A DNA stretch of 27,769 nt from 2-02-FULL-43-13 sp043813805. Its GTDB lineage: Bacteria; Patescibacteriota; Minisyncoccia; Minisyncoccales; MHMH01. This document shows positions 1 through 6,957 of this stretch, in pieces (position 1 is the stretch's first letter; each line of letters opens with the position of its first letter). Under the pieces are notes generated by a model. That model worked only from the letters and a program-made list of their open reading frames with translations. It was not told where the DNA came from and ran no database searches. Location of the stretch: the NCBI GenBank assembly GCA_043813805.1, contig JBDRKR010000022.1, positions 1-27,769 of the forward strand, given 5' to 3'. The position numbers were made by a program, and so were the translations under genes.

Positions 1-272
1 CGACACTTTTTGCCGAGGCAGAGAAAAATGACAACCTTGAAGCGAAAAGAGAGATATTTGCCGCATTAGGTTCGGACTTCATCCTCAAAGACAGAAAACT
101 CAATGTTTCTATGGACAATTTACTATTCCCGATACAAACTGCCGCAAAAGAAGCTCAAAAAATTGCCGCAGGGTTAGAACCTACGAAAAACCGCGAAAAT
201 AAGAGGGAAATCAGGCAAATCTATGCCAGAAGTCCAGTAATGCTGCGGGACTTGGATTCGAACCAAGATTAA
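1..272 (+). CDS. C-terminal end of a site-specific recombinase (partial)
   Basis: An open frame enters from the left edge (first full codon at 3) and stops with TAA at 270-272, giving about 89 residues. The stretch EIFAALGSDFILKDRKLNV resembles the C-terminal region of large serine recombinases common in Patescibacteria; this is recalled family resemblance, because the catalytic domain is outside the window. The final residues (MLRDLDSNQD) are encoded by the reverse strand of the tRNA-Gln 3' half, so gene and tRNA overlap tail to tail by 30 bases. That arrangement is typical of an element integrated at the 3' end of a tRNA gene, with the element lying left of base 243. It could instead be another integrase class. 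Confidence 0.6.
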   Translation, partial: TLFAEAEKNDNLEAKREIFAALGSDFILKDRKLNVSMDNLLFPIQTAAKEAQKIAAGLEPTKNRENKREIRQIYARSPVMLRDLDSNQD

Positions 273-313
273 TGGATTCAGAGTCCATCGTCCTACCATT
301 AGACGATCCCGCA
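243..313 (-). tRNA. tRNA-Gln (anticodon CTG)
   Basis: The minus strand folds as a full cloverleaf. The acceptor stem TGCGGGA pairs with TCCCGCA, the D stem is GTC/GAC, and the anticodon stem ATGGA/TCCAT encloses loop CTCTGAA with anticodon CTG. The T arm is CTTGG-TTCGAAT-CCAAG. The weak U1-A72 pair and discriminator G73 match known glutamine identity. CCA is not encoded: G73 is followed by CAT. The gene lies 27 bases 3' of ftsX on the same strand, and its 3' half overlaps the end of the recombinase gene on the other strand. Confidence 0.95.
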
Positions 314-316
314 AGG

Positions 317-339
317 TGAAAGAGGCTAAGCCTCTTTCA
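317..339. repeat. Palindromic repeat, family A copy 1
   Basis: TGAAAGAGG and CCTCTTTCA form a 10-bp stem (with an inner C-G pair) around a 3-base loop. It sits between the ftsX stop and tRNA-Gln. Related copies lie at 21715-21754 and 27399-27425. No T-run follows on the minus strand, so it is not a classical terminator here. Confidence 0.7.
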
Positions 340-340
340 T

Positions 341-1249
341 TTAAACTTTCAGATATTTACGCATAGCCAGCCAGGAAGCTACAGCGCCCAACCCTACCCC
401 GGCTGCTAACTGCAAAATAATCACCATCAGGAAACTGCCGAAAAAGTAAGAATAAAGGTGGAGTCCCGGAATAACCATATCAATCTTCGGGCTCAAAAAC
501 CAAAGAGCGGCGCCGAACACCAGAAAAGTAATCAAAACCGCCAAAACTCCGCCGATCATGCCCTGGACCAGGAAAGGCCCGCGGATGAACCAATTCGACG
601 CTCCCACGAGCCTCATCGTTTCAATTTCGTCTCTAGAGTTATAAATAGCGATCCTGACGGTATTAAATGCGATTAATACGGCAACCACCGCCAAAACAAT
701 ACTCAAGGCGATGCCCGTGTTGCTGACAGTCGAAGTCAAAGAAAACATCTTATCGATAGCCGGCCTTTTCTCGTTATAATCAACTTTAGAGATCAAATCA
801 TTAAAAGAGGCTGAATTCAGAAAAGACGAAATGGCTGCATACTGCGTCGCTTCGAAAGCCTTGATGTTAAGAGATGCCAGTAAAGGATTGCCGCCGACTT
901 CTTCCAAAGAATCCATAATCACCTGTTCGCCCTCATGGCGGTCAACAAACTTGGCCAAAGCTTCTTCTTTGGAAATATATTCCAGATTTTTCACTTCGGG
1001 CAACCCCGCAAGCTCTTTTTGGATGGTATCAATTTGCTCGGTAGAAGGCTCTTCTGAAAAATAAACCGCCATATCAACTTTCTCTGACAAAGTAACGACC
1101 AGATAGTCGGATGTTTTTTGCAGCAGGAAAAGCGCGGTTACCAAAGAAATCGCCATCACCATAATAAAAACCGTGGCTAAGGAAAGCCCGCTGTTTCTTC
1201 TGAAACCCAGCCATCCTGATTTGACAATGCGTTTAAAGGAAGCGCTCAT
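341..1249 (-). CDS. ftsX: Cell division protein FtsX
   Basis: 302 aa, membrane partner of the FtsE ATPase; in other bacteria FtsEX activates peptidoglycan hydrolases at the septum. One N-terminal membrane segment (about residues 22-46) precedes an extracellular domain of some 130 residues, then three further membrane segments (about 178-200, 225-250, 270-295): the FtsX/MacB-type permease plan. The ending MRKYLKV and the motif MRLVGAS before the last pair of helices are typical of FtsX. It follows ftsE by 26 bases. No SD sequence is visible before the ATG; that gap holds two copies of a 12-base AT-rich repeat. Confidence 0.93.
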   Translation of the reverse strand: MSASFKRIVKSGWLGFRRNSGLSLATVFIMVMAISLVTALFLLQKTSDYLVVTLSEKVDMAVYFSEEPSTEQIDTIQKELAGLPEVKNLEYISKEEALAKFVDRHEGEQVIMDSLEEVGGNPLLASLNIKAFEATQYAAISSFLNSASFNDLISKVDYNEKRPAIDKMFSLTSTVSNTGIALSIVLAVVAVLIAFNTVRIAIYNSRDEIETMRLVGASNWFIRGPFLVQGMIGGVLAVLITFLVFGAALWFLSPKIDMVIPGLHLYSYFFGSFLMVIILQLAAGVGLGAVASWLAMRKYLKV

Positions 1250-1250
1250 A

Positions 1251-1277
1251 AATTGAAAAATTGATAATTGAAAAATT
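1251..1277. repeat. Short direct repeat between ftsE and ftsX
   Basis: AATTGAAAAATT occurs at 1251-1262 and again at 1266-1277, separated by GAT. It fills the ftsE-ftsX gap where a ribosome binding site would be expected. Confidence 0.6.
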
Positions 1278-1965
1278 AAATTGTAAACCTCCCTCTTTCT
1301 TCGTCGCGGATAACCTTGCCTTCTTCCAGGGTAATCACCCTTCTTTCGAGTGAATTAATAATATCCTGATTATGGGTCGCTAAAATGACGGTCGTCCCCA
1401 TTTCGTTGATTGTGGTCAACAAGCGAATAATGTCTTTGGTGTGGTACGGATCCAGATTTCCGGTCGGCTCATCGGCTAAAATTACCTTGGGCTGATGGAC
1501 AAGGGCTCTCGCAATAGCCGCCCGCTGCCTTTCTCCGCCTGAAAGCTCTTCGGGAAAGCTCTGGGCCCTGTTGGTCAGTCCCACCAAGTCCAAAACTCTG
1601 ACCACGTCATTTGCGATATCGGCATCGGACGATCCCATCACTTCCAAAACATAAGCAATATTCTCATAAGTCGTCTTGAAAGGCAAGAGTTTGTAATCCT
1701 GGAATACGACCCCGATGTCCCGGCGGAATTTAGGCAAATGGTGCGGCTTGATCTGGTGAATATCTTGGTTTTCAAAAATAATAGTGCCGGAGCTCGGCTT
1801 CTCTTCAGCCAAAAATAATTTCAATAAGGTGGTTTTACCGGCTCCCGACCTCCCGACGATTGAAACAAACTCATGGGGCTGAACTTCAAAAGAAACATTG
1901 CTCAAAGCCACGATGGGCTTCGTGCCTGCCCGATAAACCTTGGTGATGTTACAAAAACTAATCAT
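1276..1965 (-). CDS. ftsE: Cell division ATP-binding protein FtsE
   Basis: 229 aa, the usual FtsE length; ATPase that drives FtsX conformational change at the division site. Visible motifs: Walker A GRSGAGKTT near residue 38, Q-loop VVFQDYKLLP, ABC signature LSGGERQR, Walker B VILADEPTG and the switch histidine in ILATHN. The DYKLLP motif after the Q-loop is characteristic of FtsE compared with other small ABC ATPases. It begins ATGATTAG with no SD sequence and lies downstream of prfB, separated by a nested palindrome at 1975-2022. Confidence 0.95.
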   Translation of the reverse strand: MISFCNITKVYRAGTKPIVALSNVSFEVQPHEFVSIVGRSGAGKTTLLKLFLAEEKPSSGTIIFENQDIHQIKPHHLPKFRRDIGVVFQDYKLLPFKTTYENIAYVLEVMGSSDADIANDVVRVLDLVGLTNRAQSFPEELSGGERQRAAIARALVHQPKVILADEPTGNLDPYHTKDIIRLLTTINEMGTTVILATHNQDIINSLERRVITLEEGKVIRDEERGRFTI

Positions 1966-1974
1966 AATTTATCG

Positions 1975-2022
1975 ATTTACGAAATCCCATCATATATGTT
2001 GGATTTCGTAAATCCAACATAT
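1975..2022. repeat. Nested palindrome, family B copy 1
   Basis: The 13-base arm at 1975-1987 (ATTTACGAAATCC) is complementary to 2001-2013. A second perfect hairpin has arms 1994-2006 (ATATGTTGGATTT) and 2010-2022 around loop CGT. The two stems share bases, so only one can form at a time. It lies between prfB and ftsE. The core recurs at 16314-16333. Confidence 0.8.
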
Positions 2023-2027
2023 CCGTC

Positions 2028-3042
2028 TTATATTTTGATTTCCGTGGCGATTAATTCTTCGAGCTTCCCGTCGAGCACTCCTGTCGTATCTGATGTTTCC
2101 ACATTCGTCCGAACATCTTTAACTAATTTATACGGATGCAGAACGTAAGACCTTATTTGAGAACCCCATTCAATGGCGACAGCCTTGCCTTTGATTTTGG
2201 CGAGCTCTTTTCCCCTCTGGGTTTCTTTCAGCTGATAAAGCTTAGCATAGAGCATTTTCATGGCGCTCTCCTTGTTTTGAGCGAGAGACCGCTCAGTTTG
2301 GGACGCCACCGTGATTTTCGTCGGCAAATGGGTGATTTTTACGGCCGTCATTCTTTTATTAACGTTTTGTCCGCCAGGCCCCGAAGCCTTGCAAACATCA
2401 ACTGACAATTGTTCGGGTTTAACTTCTATATCCTCTTCTTCGGCCAAAAAAATCTCCGGCAAGACCTCGACTAAGGCAAAGGAAGTGTGACGTAGCGATT
2501 GAGCTGAAAACGGCGAAATCCTTACGAGCCGATGAACTCCCGATTCTTTTTTCAAATAACCGTACGCATACTTGCCCCTGATTTCCAAAGTAACTGATTT
2601 GATGCCGGTTCTGCCCTCAGCCACCCCCTCGCCAAAGGACTGATCAAGGATGTTCGTTTTAAAGCCCTGCCGGTCAGCGTATCTTTGATACATGCGCAGA
2701 AGGATACTCACCCAATCCTGGGCGTCCTGGCCCCCGGCGCCCGACATAATGGAAAGAAGGGCTGTCCCCTTATCGTATTTGCCCGAAAGATAAACCTGAA
2801 ACTCTAATTTTTTAAAATCTTCTTCTGTTTTGACGTTTTCGAACTCTGCAAGCTCTTGCTGTAAGTCGCTCAACTCCTGGGTAATTCTGACTGCTTCATC
2901 TTTCTTTTCCCAGAGGTCGGACTTCTGAATTTCCCTGGTTAATTCTTCAATTCTCTCTTGCTTGCCCGCAATGTCAAAGACGGTCCGCGAGCTCGCGGAT
3001 TTTATCTTGTAAAACTTCTTTCTTTTCAGAATCGTCTTTCAT
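2028..3042 (-). CDS. prfB: Peptide chain release factor 2, programmed +1 frameshift
   Basis: RF2 recognises UAA/UGA and triggers peptide release. The first frame starts at ATG 3042-3040 (MKDDSEKKEVLQ...), reads 23 codons and stops at TGA 2974-2976 in the context CTT TGA C. A +1 slip on CTT (2977-2979) joins Leu to GAC and continues (DIAGKQERIEELTREIQK...) into the long frame. The rest contains the codon-reading tripeptide SPF (LVRISPFSAQ) and the peptidyl-transferase GGQ motif (SGPGGQNVNKR). The RF2 level thus controls its own synthesis, as known for prfB elsewhere. Unusually, the strong AGGGGG stimulator found just before the slip site in E. coli is absent; only GCGGA is present. The gene heads prfB-ftsE-ftsX. 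Confidence 0.95.
2973..2979 (-). promoter_or_regulatory. prfB programmed frameshift site
   Basis: The minus strand reads CTTTGAC, the exact slippery codon plus UGA plus C of the conserved prfB recoding site. The upstream stimulatory SD-like element is weak (GCGGACCGT). Confidence 0.93.
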
Positions 3043-3070
3043 ATTCTTTTTCAACTTTATCATATTTTTC

Positions 3071-3106
3071 CGAAAAAGAAAAGAGAGGAAACGTGTTCCT
3101 CTCTTT
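3071..3106 (-). terminator. Rho-independent terminator after the exonuclease gene
   Basis: Arms 3080-3090 and 3096-3106 give an 11-bp stem (AAAGAGAGGAA on the minus strand) with a 5-base loop, followed on the minus strand by TTCTTTTT. It separates the exonuclease gene from prfB. Confidence 0.85.
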
Positions 3107-3129
3107 ATTTAATCAACATCGTAAGTTGA

Positions 3130-3714
3130 TTATTTAACTCGCTCGCTCAGCGCCTTTAATGCGATGAGCACCCCGTTTACGTCGTTCATTGCGTCGTGGG
3201 GCCGGGCCGGAATTTTAAGACCGAAGGCCTCGGGCGCTGCACCGCTTTGCTTGACCGCGTAACCGTGCCGGGCGAAAATCTCGTTAATGTTATGAAACCG
3301 ATCCATCTCGAACGGAAATTCCAAACCGCATAACTCGCAGTTCTCCACCAAGACGTCACGATCAAACAACCGCGAACCATCTACCCGGCTGTCGAAGCAG
3401 TAGATCTCAAAATCGCAACACCAATCAAAGAACGTCTGTAAAAATATGGCGAAGTCAATGCCTTTCTGATTAATATCTTCCTGGGTAATACCGGTGAGGT
3501 TTTTGATGTACTCAGAAAGAATCGGATTAATCCGGGGTTTCACCAAAGTCTTTACAGTAAATTGTTCGGTAAATCTCTCTATATCTGTGAGAGTGGCGCC
3601 TATTTGAATAACCTCACGATGCTCGCCTGGTCCGGACCAATTTCTCGCCGCTGCTCCATCCCAACTCGTACATTCCAGGTCGAATAAGATGAACCTTTTG
3701 GGTAAGTTTAACAA
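3130..3714 (-). CDS. DEDDh-family 3'-5' exonuclease
   Basis: 194 aa. FDLECTSWDG (residues 11-20) supplies the first Asp and Glu, the FDSRVDGSRLFDRD region a middle Asp, and HDAMND near the C-terminus the His and last Asp of the DEDDh catalytic set. This is the RNase T/Eri1/epsilon-subunit fold; DLECT is most like Eri1/KapD-type exonucleases acting on RNA 3' ends. The substrate cannot be told. The start is TTG, chosen because AGGAGG lies 6 bases upstream. The gene has its own promoter (3756-3783) and terminator, stands alone, and looks more GC-rich than its neighbours, so it may have been acquired. Confidence 0.82.
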   Translation of the reverse strand: MLNLPKRFILFDLECTSWDGAAARNWSGPGEHREVIQIGATLTDIERFTEQFTVKTLVKPRINPILSEYIKNLTGITQEDINQKGIDFAIFLQTFFDWCCDFEIYCFDSRVDGSRLFDRDVLVENCELCGLEFPFEMDRFHNINEIFARHGYAVKQSGAAPEAFGLKIPARPHDAMNDVNGVLIALKALSERVK

Positions 3715-3755
3715 CCTACACCTCCTTCTGTTTTGTCAATTTTCTAACTGGTCCT

Positions 3756-3783
3756 ATGATACGCTCTTTTGCCTAAAAGTCAA
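3756..3783 (-). promoter_or_regulatory. Promoter of the exonuclease gene
   Basis: On the minus strand TTGACT (3778-3783) and TATCAT (3756-3761) are 16 bases apart. Transcription would start near 3748, leaving a leader of about 34 bases that contains AGGAGG. Confidence 0.65.
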
Positions 3784-3846
3784 GAGCCGGAGGAGAGATT
3801 CCCCGCCCCAGGCGAGTGGGCCTTGTGCCCAGAACTTTTTACTTTG

Positions 3847-3919
3847 AGCCACCTCGCGGATTCGAACCGCGGACCGTCACTTTACGAAAGTGCTGCTCTA
3901 CCAGCTGAGCTAAGGTGGC
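3847..3919 (-). tRNA. tRNA-Thr (anticodon CGT)
   Basis: Minus-strand cloverleaf: acceptor GCCACCT/AGGTGGC, D arm GCTCAGCTGGTAGAGC, anticodon loop TTCGTAA (anticodon CGT), T arm CCGCGGTTCGAATCCGCGG-like. CCA is not encoded. It lies 6 bases 3' of the nucleotidylyltransferase stop and is probably processed from the same transcript. Confidence 0.95.
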
Positions 3920-3925
3920 ATGTTT

Positions 3926-4399
3926 TTATTTTTTGTTTTTCAAATAGCGTGCCGCATTCTCAGTGAGCCAGGAACTGGACTGGACCTTGCCGCCCTTGCC
4001 GACATTAAAAACTATCTTGCAACCAATTGCTTGGCACGTTTTGATTTCTTGATCTGGTAGGTTTTGAATGTTCCGATCGCCACCTCGGGCAAAAATATCG
4101 GGTTTAATTTTCGATAATTCTTTAACTACACTCATATCTTGCGAATTTTTAGAGTGTTCCGTAAAAACTATTTCATCTATACAGGCCAGTGACGCCAAAA
4201 TCTCTTTGCGCTCATTTTGGGGCATAAAAACGTAACCCTTTTTCGCCATCAGCCAGTTGTCGTTGTTCAAGATAACCACCAGCTTATCGCCCAATTTTTT
4301 GGCGGCCTGAAATAAACGGACGTGGCCTATGTGAAGTGGGTCCATCCCTCCGGATACTGCGACAACAATTTGTTTCTTTTTCTGATTTATTTTAGTCAT
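3926..4399 (-). CDS. Nucleotidylyltransferase, cytidylyltransferase-like family
   Basis: 157 aa from ATG 4399. GGMDPLHIGHVRLF holds the HxGH nucleotide-binding motif of the adenylyl/cytidylyltransferase superfamily. The tail GGKVQSSSWL resembles sugar-phosphate adenylyltransferases such as the C-terminal domain of RfaE/HldE. The likely reaction is transfer of AMP or CMP to a phosphorylated sugar or polyol for an envelope polymer; the substrate is unknown. The open frame extends 24 codons upstream, but that part is encoded by tRNA-Gly-like debris and low-complexity sequence, so M25 is chosen. No SD sequence. It sits between tRNA-Gly and tRNA-Thr on the same strand. Confidence 0.8.
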   Translation of the reverse strand: MTKINQKKKQIVVAVSGGMDPLHIGHVRLFQAAKKLGDKLVVILNNDNWLMAKKGYVFMPQNERKEILASLACIDEIVFTEHSKNSQDMSVVKELSKIKPDIFARGGDRNIQNLPDQEIKTCQAIGCKIVFNVGKGGKVQSSSWLTENAARYLKNKK

Positions 4400-4409
4400 A
4401 CTTGTCTCG

Positions 4410-4428
4410 GAGCGGGTAACGGGAATCG
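4410..4428. repeat. Duplicated 3' end of tRNA-Gly (att-like remnant)
   Basis: The 19 bases GAGCGGGTAACGGGAATCG are identical to 4565-4583, the last part of the tRNA-Gly gene (acceptor 3' strand and part of the T arm). The 136 bases between the copies contain two similar GC-rich units built around CTCGCTATAGCG and CTCGCTACGCTCGG, plus a T-arm-like GCGTTCGATTCC. This looks like a scar of integration or recombination at the tRNA. Confidence 0.6.
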
Positions 4429-4521
4429 GCCTCGACTCTCGCCTCGCTATAGCGGGGCTCGGTCTGGCCACCGCCTCCCTCGCTACGCTCGGTCCGGCGT
4501 TCGATTCCTCCTTTTATTAGT

Positions 4522-4566
4522 TCAGAAATGAAAACAATCCCGAATGGGTTATATTTTCATTTCTGA
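4522..4566. repeat. Inverted repeat at the 3' end of tRNA-Gly
   Basis: The 13-base arms 4522-4534 (TCAGAAATGAAAA) and 4554-4566 are perfect complements. The inner segment can add a CCC/GGG stem. The outermost base coincides with the tRNA discriminator position. It may act as a processing or termination hairpin for tRNA-Gly on the minus strand, although no T-run follows. Confidence 0.6.
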
Positions 4567-4636
4567 GCGGGTAACGGGAATCGAACCCGTATCTCGACCT
4601 TGGGAAGGTCACGTTCTGCCACTGAACCATACCCGC
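4566..4636 (-). tRNA. tRNA-Gly (anticodon CCC)
   Basis: Minus-strand cloverleaf: acceptor GCGGGTA/TACCCGC, D arm GTTCAGTGGCAGAAC, anticodon loop TTCCCAA (anticodon CCC), T arm ACGGG-TTCGATT-CCCGT. CCA is not encoded. It starts 24 bases after the stop of the divIC-like gene. Confidence 0.95.
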
Positions 4637-4660
4637 ACTTCGAATAAACTCAGTGTGAGC

Positions 4661-5074
4661 TTACCAAAATTTTATCTTATCTATTATTTTTTTCAGAAAG
4701 TTTTCTTCTTCCTGAACGCTCTCGTTATTTTCAGCCGGCAGGACTGTTACCACCTCCTCGCCCGGCTTCTTCAAATTGAAGGTTTCTCTCGCCTCTTTTT
4801 CCAGATACTCATCGTTTGTCGCCTCAGAAACCTGCGCCTGCAATTGCGCTTTTTTCATTTCAAGGCCGTTGAGCTCGGTTTGCAATCTGATCAGCTGAGA
4901 TTTTAATTCCATCCTTCTTGAGTTTATCTTAAAGTTTGACCCGATCAAATACCCCACCACCGTGAAAAGCAATATGCCCAAAAGAATGGAAAAAAAGATA
5001 TTCTGTCTTGATTCTCGCTTGACTGAAGCCTCGACGGAACGGACCTTTTTCTTTTTTTTATTTTTTGCTATCAT
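4661..5074 (-). CDS. Septum formation initiator, DivIC/FtsB family
   Basis: 137 aa. A lysine-rich cytoplasmic N-terminus (about 1-25) is followed by one membrane helix (about 27-45) and then a coiled coil (about 52-85) rich in Leu, Gln and Lys: the bitopic plan of FtsB/DivIC, which binds FtsL and FtsQ in the divisome. The EATNDEYLEKEARE stretch after the coiled coil matches the family, and an acidic, low-complexity tail follows. ftsQ is also in this window, about 12 kb away. No SD sequence before ATG. Its start codon overlaps the possible -10 box of the small ORF on the other strand. Confidence 0.85.
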   Translation of the reverse strand: MIAKNKKKKKVRSVEASVKRESRQNIFFSILLGILLFTVVGYLIGSNFKINSRRMELKSQLIRLQTELNGLEMKKAQLQAQVSEATNDEYLEKEARETFNLKKPGEEVVTVLPAENNESVQEEENFLKKIIDKIKFW

Positions 5075-5080
5075 AGAAGA

Positions 5081-5176
5081 ATGAAATCGAAAAAAATTAT
5101 TAAGATAATTTGGCTCGTGTTAATAACTCTTGTCATTTTCAGCATGGTGGCTTTCACCGTGGCTCCCATCTTTTAA
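5081..5176 (+). CDS. Putative 31-aa single-span membrane protein
   Basis: ATG 5081 to TAA 5174-5176 reads MKSKKIIKIIWLVLITLV followed by IFSMVAFTVAPIF: a basic start then one long hydrophobic span ending in APIF. A TATCAT box at 5069-5074 would give a nearly leaderless mRNA, like other core genes here. It fills the gap between the divIC-like gene and lepA almost exactly and is on the opposite strand to both. I have an uncertain memory of similar SMV-x-APIF micro-proteins in Parcubacteria. It could be a chance ORF. Confidence 0.45.
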   Translation: MKSKKIIKIIWLVLITLVIFSMVAFTVAPIF

Positions 5177-5181
5177 TCGTA

Positions 5182-6957
5182 TCAGATTTTAAACACCTCA
5201 AGAAATGTCTTGGAAGGAATCTTAATCCTTCCTTTTTCTTTTAAGTCTTTTTTACCTTTTTTTTGCTTTTCAAGCAACTTCTTTTTCCGGGTGTAATCTC
5301 CCCCATAAAGCGGAGCAATGACGTCCCTGCGGCGCGCCGAAATGGTTGCTCGGGCTATTATCTTCCCTCCGACCGCTGCCTGCAAGGGCACGGAAAACAG
5401 CTGAGACGGCAAAACTTCCTTCAATTTCTCCACCGTCTTTCTCCCTTCGGCAAACGCATCTCTTTCGGGAACGATTCTCGAAAAAGCTTCGTCGCTTTTC
5501 CCCAGAATCAGAATATCAAGCTTGACCAAGTGCGCCGTCCGCCACCCCAAGATTTCATAATTCATGGAGGCGAATCCCTGGGATACACCTTTCAACTTAT
5601 CGTAAAAACTCTTAGTGATGATTTCTCTCAAAGGAACTTCGTACAGAAGTTCAACCTTATTCTGGCTTAAATAATCAGTTTTAAGTTGTTTTGACTCGAT
5701 GCTTTCCAAAAGCTTTAAAACTTCGCCTAAATAGCCGACCGGGGTCAAAGTCTGCAGTTTAATCCAAAGCTCCTGGCTTTGGACAATCTGGGCAGGATCG
5801 GGCCAATCGGCTGAAGTATAAACGAAAATCTCCTTGCCGCTGGATAGCGTTACCTTATAGATTACTGACGGCGTAGAAAGTATCAGGCTCAACCCGAATT
5901 CCCTCCTTAGCCTTTCCGCAATGATCTCGGTGTGTAAAAGACCTAAAAAGCCGCACTGGAATCCCCGGCCCAGCCCCTCCTTAAAGTCGGGCTTGAAGCT
6001 CAAAGCCGCATCGTTCAATTTTAGCCTTTCCAGGGAATCTTTCAAGAGCTCGAAGTCGTCGGGGTTTTCGGAATAAATGCTTAAAAAAACCATGGGGTTG
6101 GGCTCGTGATAACCGGGCAGCGCTTCTGTCGCCCGGCCCAAGATAGTAATCGTTTCGCCCACCCTGACCTGCCCCGGTATTTTAATGCCGGTAGCGATAT
6201 AACCGATATCTCCAGGGCCCAAGTTTTCTGACGGAAAGAACTCCGGATTAAAAATACCGACTTCTTTGACTTCGCCAACGGCCTTGCTTTGCATTAAATA
6301 AATCTTATCGCCTTTTTTAACTTCTCCGTCGAAAATCCGGACATAAGCCAAGACTCCTTTAAAAGCGTCGTATTTGGAATCAAAAACCAGGGCCCTAAGG
6401 GACTTTGCCGCATCGCCTTGAGGGACCGGCACCTTTGCCAAAACCGCCTCCATAACCTTATCAACATTAACGCCGTCTTTCGCCGAGATTCTGATAATAT
6501 CTGATGCTTCGACCCCCAAAAGACTCATCATTTCTTTCTCGGTTTCCTCGATTTTCGCCTGGGGAGAATCAATTTTATTGATGGCCGGGATAATAACCAA
6601 GTGCTGGTTTTTGGCAAGCTCCAAATTACCGATGGTTTGCGCCTGGATGCCCTTCGTGGCATCGACTAATAAAATGGCGCCTTCCACGGCGACGAGTGAC
6701 CTTGAAACTTCGTAGCCGAAATCAACATGGCCGGGAGTGTCAATCAAATTCAATGTGTAATCTCTGAACTTCATGCGCACCGGCGTCATCTTGATGGTAA
6801 TACCCTTCTCACGTTCTAAATCCATCGCGTTCAAATACTGGGGCCTCATTTTGTCCATAGAAATGGTGTTTGTCATTTCCAAAAACCTGTCCGCAAGCGT
6901 GGATTTCCCGTGGTTCACATGGCTGATGATGCAAAAATTTCTTATTTGATTTAACAT
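5182..6957 (-). CDS. lepA: Elongation factor 4 (LepA)
   Basis: 591 aa, normal length. Ribosome-bound translational GTPase. G1 is at 13-20 (HVNHGKST), G2/switch I in DLEREKGITIKM, G3 DTPGHVDF, G4 NKID; LepA-specific VYTSADWPDPAQIVQSQELW and the C-terminal basic region ending in IPSKTFLEVFKI are present. The P-loop residue that is normally Asp (HIDHGKS) is Asn15 here (codon AAC). The start overlaps the end of murJ by 7 bases, so the two are probably co-transcribed and coupled. Confidence 0.96.
   Translation of the reverse strand: MLNQIRNFCIISHVNHGKSTLADRFLEMTNTISMDKMRPQYLNAMDLEREKGITIKMTPVRMKFRDYTLNLIDTPGHVDFGYEVSRSLVAVEGAILLVDATKGIQAQTIGNLELAKNQHLVIIPAINKIDSPQAKIEETEKEMMSLLGVEASDIIRISAKDGVNVDKVMEAVLAKVPVPQGDAAKSLRALVFDSKYDAFKGVLAYVRIFDGEVKKGDKIYLMQSKAVGEVKEVGIFNPEFFPSENLGPGDIGYIATGIKIPGQVRVGETITILGRATEALPGYHEPNPMVFLSIYSENPDDFELLKDSLERLKLNDAALSFKPDFKEGLGRGFQCGFLGLLHTEIIAERLRREFGLSLILSTPSVIYKVTLSSGKEIFVYTSADWPDPAQIVQSQELWIKLQTLTPVGYLGEVLKLLESIESKQLKTDYLSQNKVELLYEVPLREIITKSFYDKLKGVSQGFASMNYEILGWRTAHLVKLDILILGKSDEAFSRIVPERDAFAEGRKTVEKLKEVLPSQLFSVPLQAAVGGKIIARATISARRRDVIAPLYGGDYTRKKKLLEKQKKGKKDLKEKGRIKIPSKTFLEVFKI

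Noticed and set aside
2974..2976. UGA read as Gly (code 25) as in some Patescibacteria
   Set aside because: UGA ends murF, lepA and serS at the expected C-termini, and prfB (which reads UGA) is present.
4400..4471. 24-codon N-terminal extension of the nucleotidylyltransferase
   Set aside because: Encoded by tRNA-Gly-like debris and GC-rich repeats; the conserved domain starts just after Met 4399.
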